A DNA stretch of 64,000 bases, from contig NZ_BMPP01000009.1 of assembly GCF_014647655.1 (NCBI RefSeq), positions 1-64,000 on the forward strand, given 5' to 3'. Shown one piece after another: positions 8,132-18,342 of the stretch. Numbering within the stretch: position 1 is the stretch's first letter; each line of letters opens with the position of its first letter. The position numbers and the translations under genes were made by a program. Source of the stretch: Deinococcus malanensis (lineage in GTDB: Bacteria; Deinococcota; Deinococci; Deinococcales; Deinococcaceae). Under the pieces are notes generated by a model. It saw only the letters and a program-made list of their open reading frames with translations. It was not told the origin of the DNA and did not search any database.

Positions 8132-8674
8132 TTGAACTCCACGCCGCTGGCGCTCCACCATGCGCCGCTGCTTTACAGGCTGTACACCGAGGCTCCCGGA
8201 TATTTCACGTTACTGGGCACCCGCGTGCCCTCCCAGAAAGAGGTCGAGCGGGATGTGGAGATTGCCCTGCTTGACCCCCGCCGCCGCCTGGAACTGCTGC
8301 ACGATGACCATGGGGAGCTGGTGGGTAGCCTGGACTACAAACTGGATTTCCCCGAGCCTGGAGATCTCACCATCAACCTGCTGCTCATCACAGAGGGCCG
8401 CCAGTCACAGCGCCTGGGCGAGCAGGCCATCCGCAATCTGGAAACCCGGCTGCCGCGCGGGACCACCCGGCTTCTGGCAAGCGTGCTGGGCGACAATCCG
8501 CGCGGAGCACGCTTCTGGGAACGGCAGGGATTTACCTTCACGCTTGACGCCCGGCCGGTCATGTCCTGGTACGCCAAGACTCTGCAGCCCAGTTCACCTG
8601 CTTCCAGTACGCCGGAGGACACCAGCCCCCGGGACCCTGCCGGAACCCCCAATCTGAGCTACGTGCCTCACTGA
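8132..8674 (+). CDS. GNAT-family N-acetyltransferase
   Basis: A 180-residue acetyltransferase. The GNAT fold spans roughly residues 5-150, with an altered acetyl-CoA loop (E-G-R-Q-S-Q-R-L-G-E-Q-A) and the usual late N-P-R-G-A-R-F-W-E-R-Q-G-F segment. The last 30 residues are a low-complexity Pro/Ser/Thr tail. The start is TTG, supported by GGGAGG seven bases upstream (8119-8124); no ATG is available nearby. The acceptor substrate is unknown. It lies upstream of argB on the same strand. Confidence 0.75.
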   Translation: MNSTPLALHHAPLLYRLYTEAPGYFTLLGTRVPSQKEVERDVEIALLDPRRRLELLHDDHGELVGSLDYKLDFPEPGDLTINLLLITEGRQSQRLGEQAIRNLETRLPRGTTRLLASVLGDNPRGARFWERQGFTFTLDARPVMSWYAKTLQPSSPASSTPEDTSPRDPAGTPNLSYVPH

Positions 8675-8752
8675 AGAGGGCCGACCAGCCTGGGCAGGTC
8701 GGCTTTCTGACCATCAACAGCGGGGGGCAGGAAGTCCAGACCAGCCATGCCC

Positions 8753-8758
8753 TACACT
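8753..8758 (+). promoter_or_regulatory. -10 box of argB, leaderless start
   Basis: TACACT lies six bases before the GTG at 8765. This places the transcription start at or next to the start codon and argues against the in-frame ATG at 8747, which is upstream of the box. Confidence 0.55.
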
Positions 8759-8764
8759 GCCGGC

Positions 8765-9514
8765 GTGATCGTCAAGTACGGCGGGAATGCCATGAAAAGC
8801 CTGGAGTTGCGACGCGCGGTGGCTTCCGAGATCGCTGCACTGCGCCGTGACCTGATGGTCGTGGTAGTGCATGGGGGCGGCCCGGTGATCGAGCGCGAAC
8901 TTGCGGCCCGGCAGCTTCCCAGTGAATTCCGGGATGGACTGCGGGTCACCACGCCGGACGCCATGGATGTGGTGGAGATGGCGCTGTGCCAGCTGAACAA
9001 GCAGCTGAGTCAGGATGTGGGGCAGGCCGTGGGTCTGATGGGCCGCGACTGCGGGTTGCTGCGCGCCGAGGTTCTGGACCCTGCGCTGGGCCGGGTGGGG
9101 CGGGTTACCGCTGTGAACGCCGACCTGCTGCGCACCCTGCTGGGCGCCGGGTTGACGCCGGTGGTGGGCTGCGTCGCCCTGGGCCCGGACGGCGAGGCCC
9201 TGAATGTCAACGCCGATACCGCCGCAGGTGCAGTGGCCGGCGCCCTGAACGAAGGCATCATCTTCCTGACTGATGTGGACGGGGTGTACCGCTCGTTTCC
9301 CGACCCACAGAGCCGCGCCTCCCTGCTGAGGCGCGCCGAGGTCGAAGCCGGGATTTCAGAGGGCTGGATTGCCGGCGGCATGATCCCCAAGGTCCGCGCC
9401 GCTCTGGACGCCCTGGACCGGGGCGCCCCCTTCGCTACGATTGCCAGCGGCATGCGTGCTGGCGTCCTGGCCGCCGCCGCACGGGGAGAGGCCGGCACCC
9501 GGATTCTTCCGTAG
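8765..9514 (+). CDS. argB: Acetylglutamate kinase (amino acid kinase family)
   Basis: This kinase phosphorylates N-acetylglutamate, the second step of arginine synthesis. The 249-residue product begins [10 protein letters not shown] and contains V-V-V-H-G-G-G-P (acetylglutamate/ATP loop), N-V-N-A-D-T-A-A-G and L-T-D-V-D-G-V-Y, then G-G-M-I-P-K near the C-terminus. The start used here is GTG 8765; an in-frame ATG at 8747 would add six residues but lies before the -10 box. The related LysW-aminoadipate kinase (LysZ) is an alternative, since Deinococcus-Thermus uses both, and no neighbouring lys or arg gene settles it. Confidence 0.82.
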   Translation: MIVKYGGNAMKSLELRRAVASEIAALRRDLMVVVVHGGGPVIERELAARQLPSEFRDGLRVTTPDAMDVVEMALCQLNKQLSQDVGQAVGLMGRDCGLLRAEVLDPALGRVGRVTAVNADLLRTLLGAGLTPVVGCVALGPDGEALNVNADTAAGAVAGALNEGIIFLTDVDGVYRSFPDPQSRASLLRRAEVEAGISEGWIAGGMIPKVRAALDALDRGAPFATIASGMRAGVLAAAARGEAGTRILP

Positions 9515-9545
9515 GCCGTGGATTAGAACTGCCGGGGTGTGCCGG

Positions 9546-10124
9546 TCAGCGCACCACGCTGAACACCAGCGTGTCACGCAGCTGGGAGGGGTCGTTCGCC
9601 GCCACGGCGTCATGACGCAAGCAGCCGTCGAGCTGATACCCCAACGCCCGTGGAATACGGGCACTTCGCTCGTTGCGGGCGTCGCAGCGGATCTCCAGGC
9701 GGCGCAGGCCCAGGGTCTCCAGGGCCAGATCGGTCAGGGCGCGCGTTACCTCCAGGGCGTAGCCGCGCCCGGTGTGTGGCGTGGAGATCCAGTAGCCGAT
9801 CTCCCCTTTGGGCACGCGCCAGTCCAGGGCGTGAAACCCGCTGCTGCCCACCAGTTCCGTGCCGTCAGCGGTCCAGACCAGCAGACGCAGATTCTCGCGT
9901 GAGGCGTAGGCCTGGGCCGCCTGGGTCAGGTTGTCCACGGTCCCGGCCAGGTCCAGCGGGTTCTGGGCCCAGACCATCCATTCGCGTAATTCTGGCAGCG
10001 ACGCCTGAATGGCTGCATGGACCGCAGACGCATCTTCCGGACGCGGGGCGCGCAGCAGCAGCCTGGGCGTGCGCAGTTCGCTGGGAACCGGGGGCAGCTC
10101 ATGAAAAGAGGCGGACGAAAGCAT
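9546..10124 (-). CDS. RimJ/RimL-type GNAT acetyltransferase
   Basis: This 192-residue acetyltransferase has the RimJ/L opening L-R-T-P-R-L-L-L-R-A-P-R-P-E-D, the strand G-E-I-G-Y-W-I, the acetyl-CoA loop H-T-G-R-G-Y-A, and N-E-R-S-A-R-I-P-R-A-L-G-Y. These enzymes acetylate protein N-termini or small amines such as polyamines and antibiotics; the target here is unknown. The ATG at 10124 follows TAAAGT (10135-10130) by five bases, supporting a leaderless start over the longer frame. It converges with argB. Confidence 0.8.
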   Translation of the reverse strand: MLSSASFHELPPVPSELRTPRLLLRAPRPEDASAVHAAIQASLPELREWMVWAQNPLDLAGTVDNLTQAAQAYASRENLRLLVWTADGTELVGSSGFHALDWRVPKGEIGYWISTPHTGRGYALEVTRALTDLALETLGLRRLEIRCDARNERSARIPRALGYQLDGCLRHDAVAANDPSQLRDTLVFSVVR

Positions 10125-10274
10125 GCCGCACTTTACCTGGGCGCCACATTGTCTGGAACTGCAACTGAACCGCTTACAGGTCAACCGGGCAGAAGCCGGA
10201 CCATGGCGAGACCCTGCCAGGCCAGAGGGCCGGACAGGGCTCGGTGGAGTCAGTCGAGAAGAACTCAGCAGGAT

Positions 10275-11453
10275 TCAGGATCTGGATTTCAGGCGCCTGT
10301 CCTTGGGGTTGACGCCATACACCGCGCCCCAGGGCTCATACGTGCTTTTCAGGGTATGCCGGCTGATGACCTTCCCCTTAACCTTGATGGTCCGCCGCAG
10401 CACGCTGGTCATCCCCTGCGCCGGAGTGTCCAGCAGGCGGCGTGCACCCCGCGCCACATTGGGATCAGCCGTATAGCTGGGATTTTTCGGCGCCTTGAAT
10501 CTGGTGATCGAGGGTTTGCTGATGTTTACCGTACGCCCGGTATTGGCCCCGAAGACATCAAACCGCACCGTCTTGGCAGCCGTGTCCCAGCCAGCCTGGA
10601 TCATCAGGTAGGCGCCGGTGTCGTTTTTCATGCGCAGGTTCTTGGCGGGGGCGTACACGGTGGCCTCGAAGCCGACCGGGTCGTAGTACTTGACGCGGTG
10701 GCTGTGTTCGTGGCGCTCGGTGATGGGCAGGCCGGCCTTGTACAGTGCCCGGAAAATGGTGGTGCTGACCTGACAGATGCCGCCGCCGTCCTCTTTTTCC
10801 AGGGTCCCGCCGGTGATGACAAACCCCTTGACGAAACCGGTGCTGGCATCGATCTGCCCGATTTCCTCGTTGAAGTTGAATTCGTGGCCCGGGGCGATAA
10901 AGAAGTTGTCCAGCTTGCTGGCCCCCACCAGAATGTTTTTCTCACGGAAGCTGGGGCTGCCGGCATAGCTGCTGCTGCCGGTGGCCACGTGGGTTCGCAC
11001 ACCGCGCTTTGCCAGCAGGGCCACACTGCGCCTGGGCCGGATTTCCTTGAACGCGACCTGGGCCTGTCCCTTGCCACTGCGGATAGCCATGAGCAGATTG
11101 GCCTTGGTGCGGTCCCGGTCAAAAAGCCAGCCGGTCTGGTCGGTGGCAATCCAGCGGCCGCTCACGTTGCGGAAAACGGCGGGCTCGGGCTTGCGGGCGT
11201 TGACCTGCTTTTCGATACGGTTGAGAAGCGGGACCAGGGTCGTGCTGAGCTTACGGTGCTTTTTACTGGCCGCGATGCCGGCAGCCGGCACGGTCCAGGA
11301 TTTGACGATCGGGTGCTCGGTGACTCTGCCTTTCTGGATCTTCTGCTCACTGGTTTTGAGAATCAGCTTGAAGGGCTGGGATTTACCGGACTGGGCTGCC
11401 TGTGCCGGCACTGCCAGGGCCAGCGTCAGGAGGGGCAGCAAATAACGCTTCAT
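10275..11453 (-). CDS. VanW-family secreted protein
   Basis: The 392-residue protein starts with a clear Sec signal peptide cleaved after A-Q-A (about residue 19). An N-terminal region resembling the PG_binding_4/YoaR domain precedes a VanW domain (about 185-320), whose signature blocks are present: F-N-F-N-E-E-I-G, G-G-G-I-C-Q-V-S-T-T-I-F-R-A and H-S-H-R-V-K-Y-Y. VanW proteins are found near glycopeptide-resistance genes but are widespread in envelopes, and their reaction is unknown. A role at the cell wall is inferred. TAGCCT lies five bases before the ATG. Confidence 0.88.
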   Translation of the reverse strand: MKRYLLPLLTLALAVPAQAAQSGKSQPFKLILKTSEQKIQKGRVTEHPIVKSWTVPAAGIAASKKHRKLSTTLVPLLNRIEKQVNARKPEPAVFRNVSGRWIATDQTGWLFDRDRTKANLLMAIRSGKGQAQVAFKEIRPRRSVALLAKRGVRTHVATGSSSYAGSPSFREKNILVGASKLDNFFIAPGHEFNFNEEIGQIDASTGFVKGFVITGGTLEKEDGGGICQVSTTIFRALYKAGLPITERHEHSHRVKYYDPVGFEATVYAPAKNLRMKNDTGAYLMIQAGWDTAAKTVRFDVFGANTGRTVNISKPSITRFKAPKNPSYTADPNVARGARRLLDTPAQGMTSVLRRTIKVKGKVISRHTLKSTYEPWGAVYGVNPKDRRLKSRS

Positions 11454-11549
11454 ACCTCAGGCTAGGTGCAGGCATCTGACGCGCCGTGAGGCCGCGCTGG
11501 TGGGACATTTAAAGCGCTTTTCGCTGGCCTTCACCCAAGGCGTAGCTCT

Positions 11550-12679
11550 TCAGGGAATCAAAGCTTCAAGCTGCTTCAGACGTGGACCCAGCGTGATCTG
11601 ATCGGAGGCAACCAGGTTCACGTGCCCCAGCTTGCGCCCGGCACGCCAGTCCTTATGGTACAGGTGCACCCGGGTGCCCTCCAGGGCATCGATGCCTGCC
11701 CAGTCGGGATGTCGCGCCTGACCACTTTCGTCCTCCACGCCCACCACGTTGACCATGGCGCAGGAATGCAGGGGCCGCCAGTCGGCCAGCGGCAGGTCCA
11801 GAACAGCCCGCACCTGAGCCTCGAACTGGCTGACCCCGCCGCCGTCCTGGGTCAGGTGCCCGCTGTTGTGGACCCGAGGCGCGACTTCATTGACCAGCAG
11901 TTCGCCGCCGGGCAACAGGAAGAATTCCAGGGTAATCAGGCCTTCTAAGGCCCAGTTTTCGGCCACCGCATGTGCCAGTTCCCGGGCCCGGGCCTCGGTG
12001 GCTGAAGGAACAGCCGCCGGGTACACGCTGGTGCGTAGGATGCCGCTGCGGTGCACGTTCTCGACCAGCGGCCCGAAGGCCACCTGCCCGGAGGCGCTCC
12101 TCGCCACCGCCAGGCTGACTTCGCGTTCGAACGGCACCAGACCTTCGAGCACACACGGCACCCTGCCCAGCCCTTCCCAGGCAGCCTGAAGTTCGGAAGC
12201 GCTGCGCACCCGGACCTGTCCCTTGCCGTCATAGCCCAGCTCACTGGTTTTCAGCAGGCCCTGACCACCGACCCGCTCCAGGGCGCCGTCCAGATCAGCC
12301 GGCGTCTCCAGCCGCACGAACGGTGCCGTGCCCGCCCCGGCCGCGTGCAAAGCTTCCTTTTCGAATGCGCGGTGCTTGCTGCGGGCCAGAAGCGTCCCCG
12401 CCGGACGCACCGGCATCCGGTCTTCCAGGGCCGAGAGGGCCTGCACCGGCACGTTCTCGAACTCCAGGGTGACCGCGTCACACCCGGCCAGGGCGTCCAG
12501 GCCTGCCGGGTCGGTGTAGGGGGCCCGCAGGTGCTCAGCGCACAGCCGCGCGGGAGCCTGCGGGTCAGGCTCCAGCACCTTGACCCGCACGCCCAGCGGC
12601 AGGGCGGCCAGGGCCAGCATCTGCGCCAGCTGGCCGCCACCCAGGATGCCCAGGGTCAGCGGACGCTCACGGCCCAGGG

Positions 12680-12683
<4 letters not shown>
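11550..12683 (-). CDS. purK: N5-carboxyaminoimidazole ribonucleotide synthase
   Basis: PurK uses ATP and bicarbonate to carboxylate aminoimidazole ribonucleotide, in purine synthesis. The 377-residue ATP-grasp protein shows [11 protein letters not shown] at the N-terminus, the ATP-grasp segments [13 protein letters not shown] and [12 protein letters not shown], and H-L-Y-H-K near the end. Its ATG overlaps the purE stop by 4 bp (ATGA), so the two are coupled, with purE first. Confidence 0.95.
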
Positions 12684-13201
<518 letters not shown>

Positions 13202-13261
13202 CACGGGCCGTATCGTAGCCCGCCGCCTGCCGGCCCGCAGCGGGAGCGCTACCCTGCCCCT

Positions 13262-13966
13262 ATGCGTGTTCAGGACATGAACTGGGAAATGGTCGAAGCC
13301 TGGCTGCGGACGGATGACCGCTGCGTGCTGCCGCTGGGCTGTACCGAGCAGCACGCCACCCTGAGTCTGGCCACCGATTCGCTGCTGGCCGAGCGGGTCT
13401 CCCTGGAGGCCGCCGCACCGCTGGGAGTGCCGGTATTCCCGGTGCTGTCCTACGGCATCACCCCGACGTTCATGGCCTACCCGGGCACCCTGAGCCTGCG
13501 CACCCGCACCTATCTCAGCGTGCTGGAGGACCTGCTGGGCAGCCTGCACACCCACGGCTTCCGGCGGATTCTGGTGGTCAATGGCCACGGGGGCAATGTT
13601 CCCGGGCAGGGCTGGCTGGGCGAATGGCTCTCGGCGCACCCAGATACCCGTGTGCAGTGGCACAACTGGTGGAACGCACCGCGCACCTGGGCCGCCGTGC
13701 AGGCCACCGACGAACTGGCCAGCCACGCCAGCTGGATGGAAAACTTTCCCTGGACCCGCCTGGAGGGCGTAGCTGCACCCGCAGAACGCAAGCCCGCCGT
13801 GGACATAGGACGCCTGAAACAGCTGGGTCCCCGTGAGGCCCGCGCCCTGCTGGGAGACGGGAATTACGCCGGGCTGCACGTGCGCCCCGACGAGGACATG
13901 GCGCGCATCTGGGCGCAGGCGGTGGCCGAAACCCGCGCGCTGCTTGAAAACGGCTGGGCCCCGTGA
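13262..13966 (+). CDS. Creatininase-family amidohydrolase
   Basis: This 234-residue member of the creatinine amidohydrolase family (COG1402) has the metal-binding elements L-G-C-T-E-Q-H near residue 24, A-T-D-S-L-L-A-E near 37, N-G-H-G-G-N near 108, and H-A-S-W-M-E-N near 157. Family members hydrolyse cyclic amides in creatinine, folate-, flavin- or mycofactocin-related pathways, so the substrate is uncertain. TACCCT six bases before the ATG gives a leaderless start. The next gene, folC, overlaps by 4 bp (GTGA), so a link to pterin or folate metabolism is possible. Confidence 0.83.
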   Translation: MRVQDMNWEMVEAWLRTDDRCVLPLGCTEQHATLSLATDSLLAERVSLEAAAPLGVPVFPVLSYGITPTFMAYPGTLSLRTRTYLSVLEDLLGSLHTHGFRRILVVNGHGGNVPGQGWLGEWLSAHPDTRVQWHNWWNAPRTWAAVQATDELASHASWMENFPWTRLEGVAAPAERKPAVDIGRLKQLGPREARALLGDGNYAGLHVRPDEDMARIWAQAVAETRALLENGWAP

Positions 13967-15156
13967 CAGGTCCGGACCCTGGCCCGCCGGACTACGAGTG
14001 GCTGTTCACCCGCACCCGGTCCGGCCGGGCGCGTGGTCCGCAGCCGGCGCGCGCACTGCTCGACGCCCTGGGCGCCCCCGACCGTCACTTCGGCAGCGTG
14101 CGGGTGGTGGGAACCAACGGCAAGGGCAGCACCTGCGCCATGCTGGAAGCCGGCCTGCTGGCCTGCGGCGTCAGGGTGGGCCGCTTTACCAGTCCCCATC
14201 TGCAGGACTACGAGGAACGCGTCCGCATAGACGGCCAGAACCTGACCCCGGAGCGCACCGCCGCCTTCATCGAATGGGCCCGCGTTCATGCCCCCGACGC
14301 TGCATTTTTTGACCTGACGCTGGCCCTGGCCTGTCAGGCTTTTGCCGAGAGTGGGGTGGCGCTTGCCGTGATGGAAGCCGGCGTGGGCGGGCGCAGCGAC
14401 GCCACGCAGACCCTGCCCGACGTGCGCGCTGTCGCCCTGACCAATGTGGACCTGGACCACACGACGGTCCTGGGCGAAACAGTGGCCGAAATTGCCGCTG
14501 ATAAGGCCGGCGCAGCCCGGCCCGGGGTGCCCCTGCTGACCACTGCTTTTGGTGAGGCCCTGCGCACCGTCGAGCAGGTGGCCAACAGGACTGGCGCACC
14601 GCTGCTGACTCCCCAGAGTCATCCGGGCCTGTTTGCCCTGCCCTTTCCGCCAGCCATGCAGGGCGAACACCAGCGGCTCAATGCGTCCCTGGCCGCCGCC
14701 ACCCTGCGGACGCTGGGCCACGGCCAGGGTGTGGACAGTGCCCTGAAGGCCACTCACCCTGGCCGGCTGGAACGCTTTGAGGCCCAGGGGCGGGTGGTGC
14801 TGGTGGACGGCGCCCACAACCCGCACGCCACCCGCGCTCTGGCGGCCAGCCTGGGACGGGTGGACGCCGTGCTGTTCGGAAACCTGGCGCGCAAGGACAC
14901 GCACGCGACCCTGGCGCCCCTGCTTTCCCTGAGCGGCAATCGTTTGTTCACGGCGCCCGGCGAGCTGGCCACCCCGCCCGAGGAACTGGCCGCGCAATAC
15001 GGGGGACTGGCCTTTACCAACCCGCACGAGGCCCTGGCACAGGCACTACGACACACGCCGCCGGGCGGCACCCTGCTGGTGACCGGCAGCCTGTATCTGG
15101 CAGGACTGGCCCGCACGGCCATATTGAGCGCGCCAGGAAAGGAAACCCCAGCTTGA
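13963..15156 (+). CDS. folC: Folylpolyglutamate synthase / dihydrofolate synthase
   Basis: FolC adds glutamate to dihydropteroate or folate with ATP. The 397-residue Mur-ligase-fold protein has the P-loop G-T-N-G-K-G-S-T near residue 50, the folate loop [21 protein letters not shown] and the C-terminal-domain motif V-D-G-A-H-N-P-H-A. The GTG start overlaps the upstream amidohydrolase stop by 4 bp. Its own stop codon lies inside the -35 box of the tRNA-Lys promoter. Confidence 0.92.
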   Translation: MTGPDPGPPDYEWLFTRTRSGRARGPQPARALLDALGAPDRHFGSVRVVGTNGKGSTCAMLEAGLLACGVRVGRFTSPHLQDYEERVRIDGQNLTPERTAAFIEWARVHAPDAAFFDLTLALACQAFAESGVALAVMEAGVGGRSDATQTLPDVRAVALTNVDLDHTTVLGETVAEIAADKAGAARPGVPLLTTAFGEALRTVEQVANRTGAPLLTPQSHPGLFALPFPPAMQGEHQRLNASLAAATLRTLGHGQGVDSALKATHPGRLERFEAQGRVVLVDGAHNPHATRALAASLGRVDAVLFGNLARKDTHATLAPLLSLSGNRLFTAPGELATPPEELAAQYGGLAFTNPHEALAQALRHTPPGGTLLVTGSLYLAGLARTAILSAPGKETPA

Positions 15157-15181
15157 CAGATCCAGGGGCGGCCCCTATACT
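15153..15181 (+). promoter_or_regulatory. Promoter of tRNA-Lys
   Basis: TTGACA (15153-15158), a 17-bp spacer and TATACT (15176-15181) make a near-consensus housekeeping promoter. The tRNA begins 12 bases after the -10 box. The -35 box contains the folC stop codon. Confidence 0.9.
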
Positions 15182-15193
15182 TCATGCCGCTCT

Positions 15194-15269
<76 letters not shown>

Positions 15270-15276
15270 GACCAGA

Positions 15277-15299
15277 CCCCGGCCATGCCGGGGTTTTTT
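15277..15299 (+). terminator. Terminator of tRNA-Lys
   Basis: CCCCGGC and GCCGGGG form a stem around a three-base loop, followed by TTTTTT: a textbook intrinsic terminator seven bases after the tRNA. Confidence 0.93.
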
Positions 15300-15712
15300 G
15301 TTGTGCCTTCCTGGCTGGCGACGGTATGGCCGTCGCGGCCTCAGGACCGGAAAGCCGCCATTCCTGGTCCCGGAAGTGACGGACACCAGCCTGACCCGAC
15401 CCAGAAATGGCCGGAGCTCAGCCCGTCTGTGCGCTCAGCCTTCTTCCTGCAGCCACCTTGCAAAGCGGTACCCGCACGCCCGACAGCTGGTCTGGAATTT
15501 TGGCCGTCCGACGCAGAAAAATCGCCTTTATACCCATCCTGGGCCACTCAGGCCCCGAACCGGCACCGTATGACGCATAAAGCTACGCAACGACGCCTAG
15601 CTGACAGGGTCTTGGGTGTCTCCTGCAGGGCTCTGGAGTGGTCTGCTGTATTGCCCAAAAAGGTCTGAACCCGCAGGATGTAGTGCCGGATGAAAAGCGA
15701 GGCCCGCAAGGA
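15300..15712. other. Intergenic region without a recognised gene
   Basis: About 410 bases lie between the tRNA terminator and the end of the interrupted cheB. Short frames on both strands give no recognisable protein. A GTATAAAG sequence on the minus strand near 15530 resembles a -10 box but is followed by nothing identifiable. Confidence 0.3.
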
Positions 15713-16771
15713 TCAGCGCTGGCCGACATCCTGGGGCGCCGGCCCAGCGAGAGGCCCGGCAGCCCCTTTCCGTCCGTTGCGCTGCACCACCAGAGCGCGG
15801 ACCTGACTGGCGCGGTCCTGGGCTTCCTGCGCCCGGTCCAGGAAGACCTCGGCGGTCCTGGTATCACCCATATCGGCGTAATGCTCGGCCATGTGCCGCA
15901 GCAGCATCTGGCTCTCGTCCATGGCACGCAGGGCATTCCAGAGGCTGTCCTCGATGCTCTCGGTCACGTACGACAGCAGGCTGTTCTCGTTGAACGCATG
16001 TCCGGTATGACAGCGGAAGCGTGTCTGCATGCCCTCCTGAACCTTCAAAAGGGCTCCGTGGCATTCCGGGCAGGTCAGGGTCGAAGGCTCCCCCAGCTTG
16101 AGCTACTCACTGAGCGGCAACCGGTCCCCGGCAGTGACGCGGAGTTCGGTGGCCAGGCGCTGCTCTTCGTTGTCGCTCATGTGATCTTCCCCTTCCCGGT
16201 GTGCCGGGTCCTGCGCAAGCCTGGTCAGCAAGGATGCCAGCCCGGAAAGTGACACCACGTGGTCCACGTTGACCTGCCCCAGCGCGTTGCGCGGCATTTC
16301 ATCGAACATGGCGTCGCCGGGGTCCTGCACCACCGCAATGCCCCCGCGCCGCTTGACGGTCCACAATCCGGAGGCTCCGTCATCCAGCATGCCGGAAAGT
16401 ATCACCGCGATCACCCCCGGGCCGTAGGCATACGCCGCCGAGCGGAACAGCGCGTCGGCGGACGGCCGGAACCGGTTTTCCTTGGGACCGCGCGCGACGA
16501 TCATGTACCCGTCCTCGACCAGCAGGTGGTGGTCAGGCACCGCGACATAGATATGCCCGGGTGCCAGTGGCTGGCCATCGACCGCAGGCGTGGCGGGAAG
16601 CGGACCGGAGCGTTGCAGGATCTGGGGCAGCATGCTGCTGTGCCCGGGAGCCACATGCTGGGCCACCAGGATGGGCAGGGGAAAATCGGCGGGAAGCGAG
16701 GCCGTCAGTTGCATCAGGCTTTCCACTCCGCCAGCCGACGCACCAATAACCACGACTTGGGGAGGCGCCAT
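15713..16771 (-). pseudogene. CheB-type protein methylesterase, interrupted by an in-frame TAG
   Basis: CheB demethylates (or deamidates) glutamyl residues of chemoreceptors. From the ATG at 16771, 222 codons encode a complete methylesterase domain with the Ser-His-Asp triad in I-G-A-S-A-G-G, Q-H-V-A-P-G and L-S-G-M-L-D-D-G. A TAG (16105-16103) then ends translation. The same frame continues for 130 codons with L-T-C-P-E-C-H-G, F-R-C-H-T-G-H-A-F and a helical tail, exactly the C-terminal domain found in full-length relatives. The truncated product may still be catalytic; the cysteine-bearing tail would be lost. No receiver domain is present, as in CheB homologues outside classic chemotaxis. 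A single nonsense change or a base-call error explains it. Confidence 0.8.
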
Positions 16772-16931
16772 AACGCCTATTCTCTCCCAGCGCCCCCAGC
16801 GCAATGTTCCAGAAACATGAATGCTCTGCGCCGCTGTGCAGGGACTTGTGTGGAGTCCTTATTCGCGGGTTGCTGGGCAGCGTGCCCTGGATCTGCGCAG
16901 GTCAGCCCCAGCGCAGGGACCGGGCGGGTGC

Positions 16932-18251
16932 TCAGTCCAGTTCACTCGGCTGTTTGGGCAAAGCCACGTAGAAGGTGGCTCCTTCACCGACATGGCCCTC
17001 GGCCCACACCCGCCCGCCCTGGCGCGAGACCACGCGGCGCACGGTAGCCAGCCCCACACCGGCGCCGTCGAAGTCACGCTCGTTGTGCAGGCGCTGAAAG
17101 ACGTTGAACAGCCGGTCGCGGTAGCGCATGTTGAAGCCCGCTCCGTTGTCGCGCACCGCCATGACGTGCTCGCGCGGCAGATCCTGGGCAAACACGTGAA
17201 TGCGGGGTTCAGGCTGATCCCTTGTAAATTTCAGGGCGTTGTCCAGCAGTTCCCTGAGAACCAGCTGCATCGCGCCGCTGTCTCCATGCACCATCGGCAG
17301 GGGGTCGCAGGTCAGACGCACCTCCCGCTCCTTGAGCTGGGGGCGCATCTTGCGCTGGACATCCTTGAACACCTGATCCAGCGACAGCGGCACCGAGCGC
17401 ATGCGCATGCGGCTGGCCCGGGAAAAACTCAGCAGCGCCGCGGTCAGGACGGTCATGCGGTTGCCGGAGCTCTGGATGTGCTCGATGTAGCGCCGGGACT
17501 CCTCGTCGTGCTGCCCGTGTTTCTTGAGCTTGTCCACAAAGGTCTCGATATGCCGCAGCGGCCCCTGCAGGTCAACCGCCACGTCGTAGGTAAAGCGCTC
17601 GAGTTCCTCGCTGAGTTCGCGGACCCTGGCACTGCGGGCCTCAACGCGCTGTTCGAGGGTCTGGTTGAGGTGCATGACTTCCTGCTGCACCTGCTTTTGC
17701 ACGTCGATATCCACGACCGCAATCCGGCACCAGTCGCCGGGCTGCCCGTTTTCACTGATGGCCGCGCCTTCGAGCTGCGCCCAGAAGGTGGTGCCGTCCG
17801 AACGCGTCAGCATGACCTCCGTGACCCGTTTGTCCAGGGACTCGAAAATGCGTTTGAGCAGCGCCGTGAAGTGACCCCGGTATTCCGACGCCAGATGGGT
17901 GCCGAACTGCCGCCCGGTCAGGCGCGAAGGCTGCACGCTCAGCATGCCGCTGATAGCCTGGTTCGCTTCCTGGACCAGGCCCATGCGGTCCACGGTGAGA
18001 TACCCGATCGGCGCGAAATCAAACAGTTCCAGGTACCTGCGGTGGGCTTCTTCCGTCTCCTGCAGGGCGCGCCGCAGTTCCTCGTTCTGGTGCTCAAGTT
18101 CCACCTGATGCACCTGTAATTCGTGCAGCAGCAGCGCCGGGTCCTGCACGGCGGTCTGCACCGTGCGTGGGGAATCGCGCAGCTTCTGTTCTGCCTGTTC
18201 GCGCGCTTTCGATCTGGAAGCTGTTGAATTGGAAGGGGCCTTCTCGCTCAT
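16932..18251 (-). CDS. PAS sensor histidine kinase with a degenerate H-box
   Basis: The 439-residue cytoplasmic protein has an N-terminal coiled coil (about 15-70), a PAS domain (about 70-190), a DHp-like helical region and a HATPase_c domain (about 320-435). ATP-binding motifs look intact: N-box E-L-L-D-N-A-L-K-F, G1 D-N-G-A-G-F and G2 G-A-G-V-G-L-A-T-V. The H-box does not: the usual S-H-D-L-R-x-P-L-R-H is V-A-V-D-L-Q-G-P-L-R-H, with Val where the phosphorylated His should be. It may not autophosphorylate and could act in a heterodimer or as a sensor scaffold. No response regulator is adjacent; CheB- and CheB/CheR-type genes flank it. Confidence 0.8.
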   Translation of the reverse strand: MSEKAPSNSTASRSKAREQAEQKLRDSPRTVQTAVQDPALLLHELQVHQVELEHQNEELRRALQETEEAHRRYLELFDFAPIGYLTVDRMGLVQEANQAISGMLSVQPSRLTGRQFGTHLASEYRGHFTALLKRIFESLDKRVTEVMLTRSDGTTFWAQLEGAAISENGQPGDWCRIAVVDIDVQKQVQQEVMHLNQTLEQRVEARSARVRELSEELERFTYDVAVDLQGPLRHIETFVDKLKKHGQHDEESRRYIEHIQSSGNRMTVLTAALLSFSRASRMRMRSVPLSLDQVFKDVQRKMRPQLKEREVRLTCDPLPMVHGDSGAMQLVLRELLDNALKFTRDQPEPRIHVFAQDLPREHVMAVRDNGAGFNMRYRDRLFNVFQRLHNERDFDGAGVGLATVRRVVSRQGGRVWAEGHVGEGATFYVALPKQPSELD

Positions 18252-18342
18252 GTGTCGTTCAATGCTCCAGTGGCGACAGGCCGCACCAATGTCTATTCAC
18301 CTGGGGATGAGGCCAGCAACCGAAGAAGCTAGCGTGCAGCGT

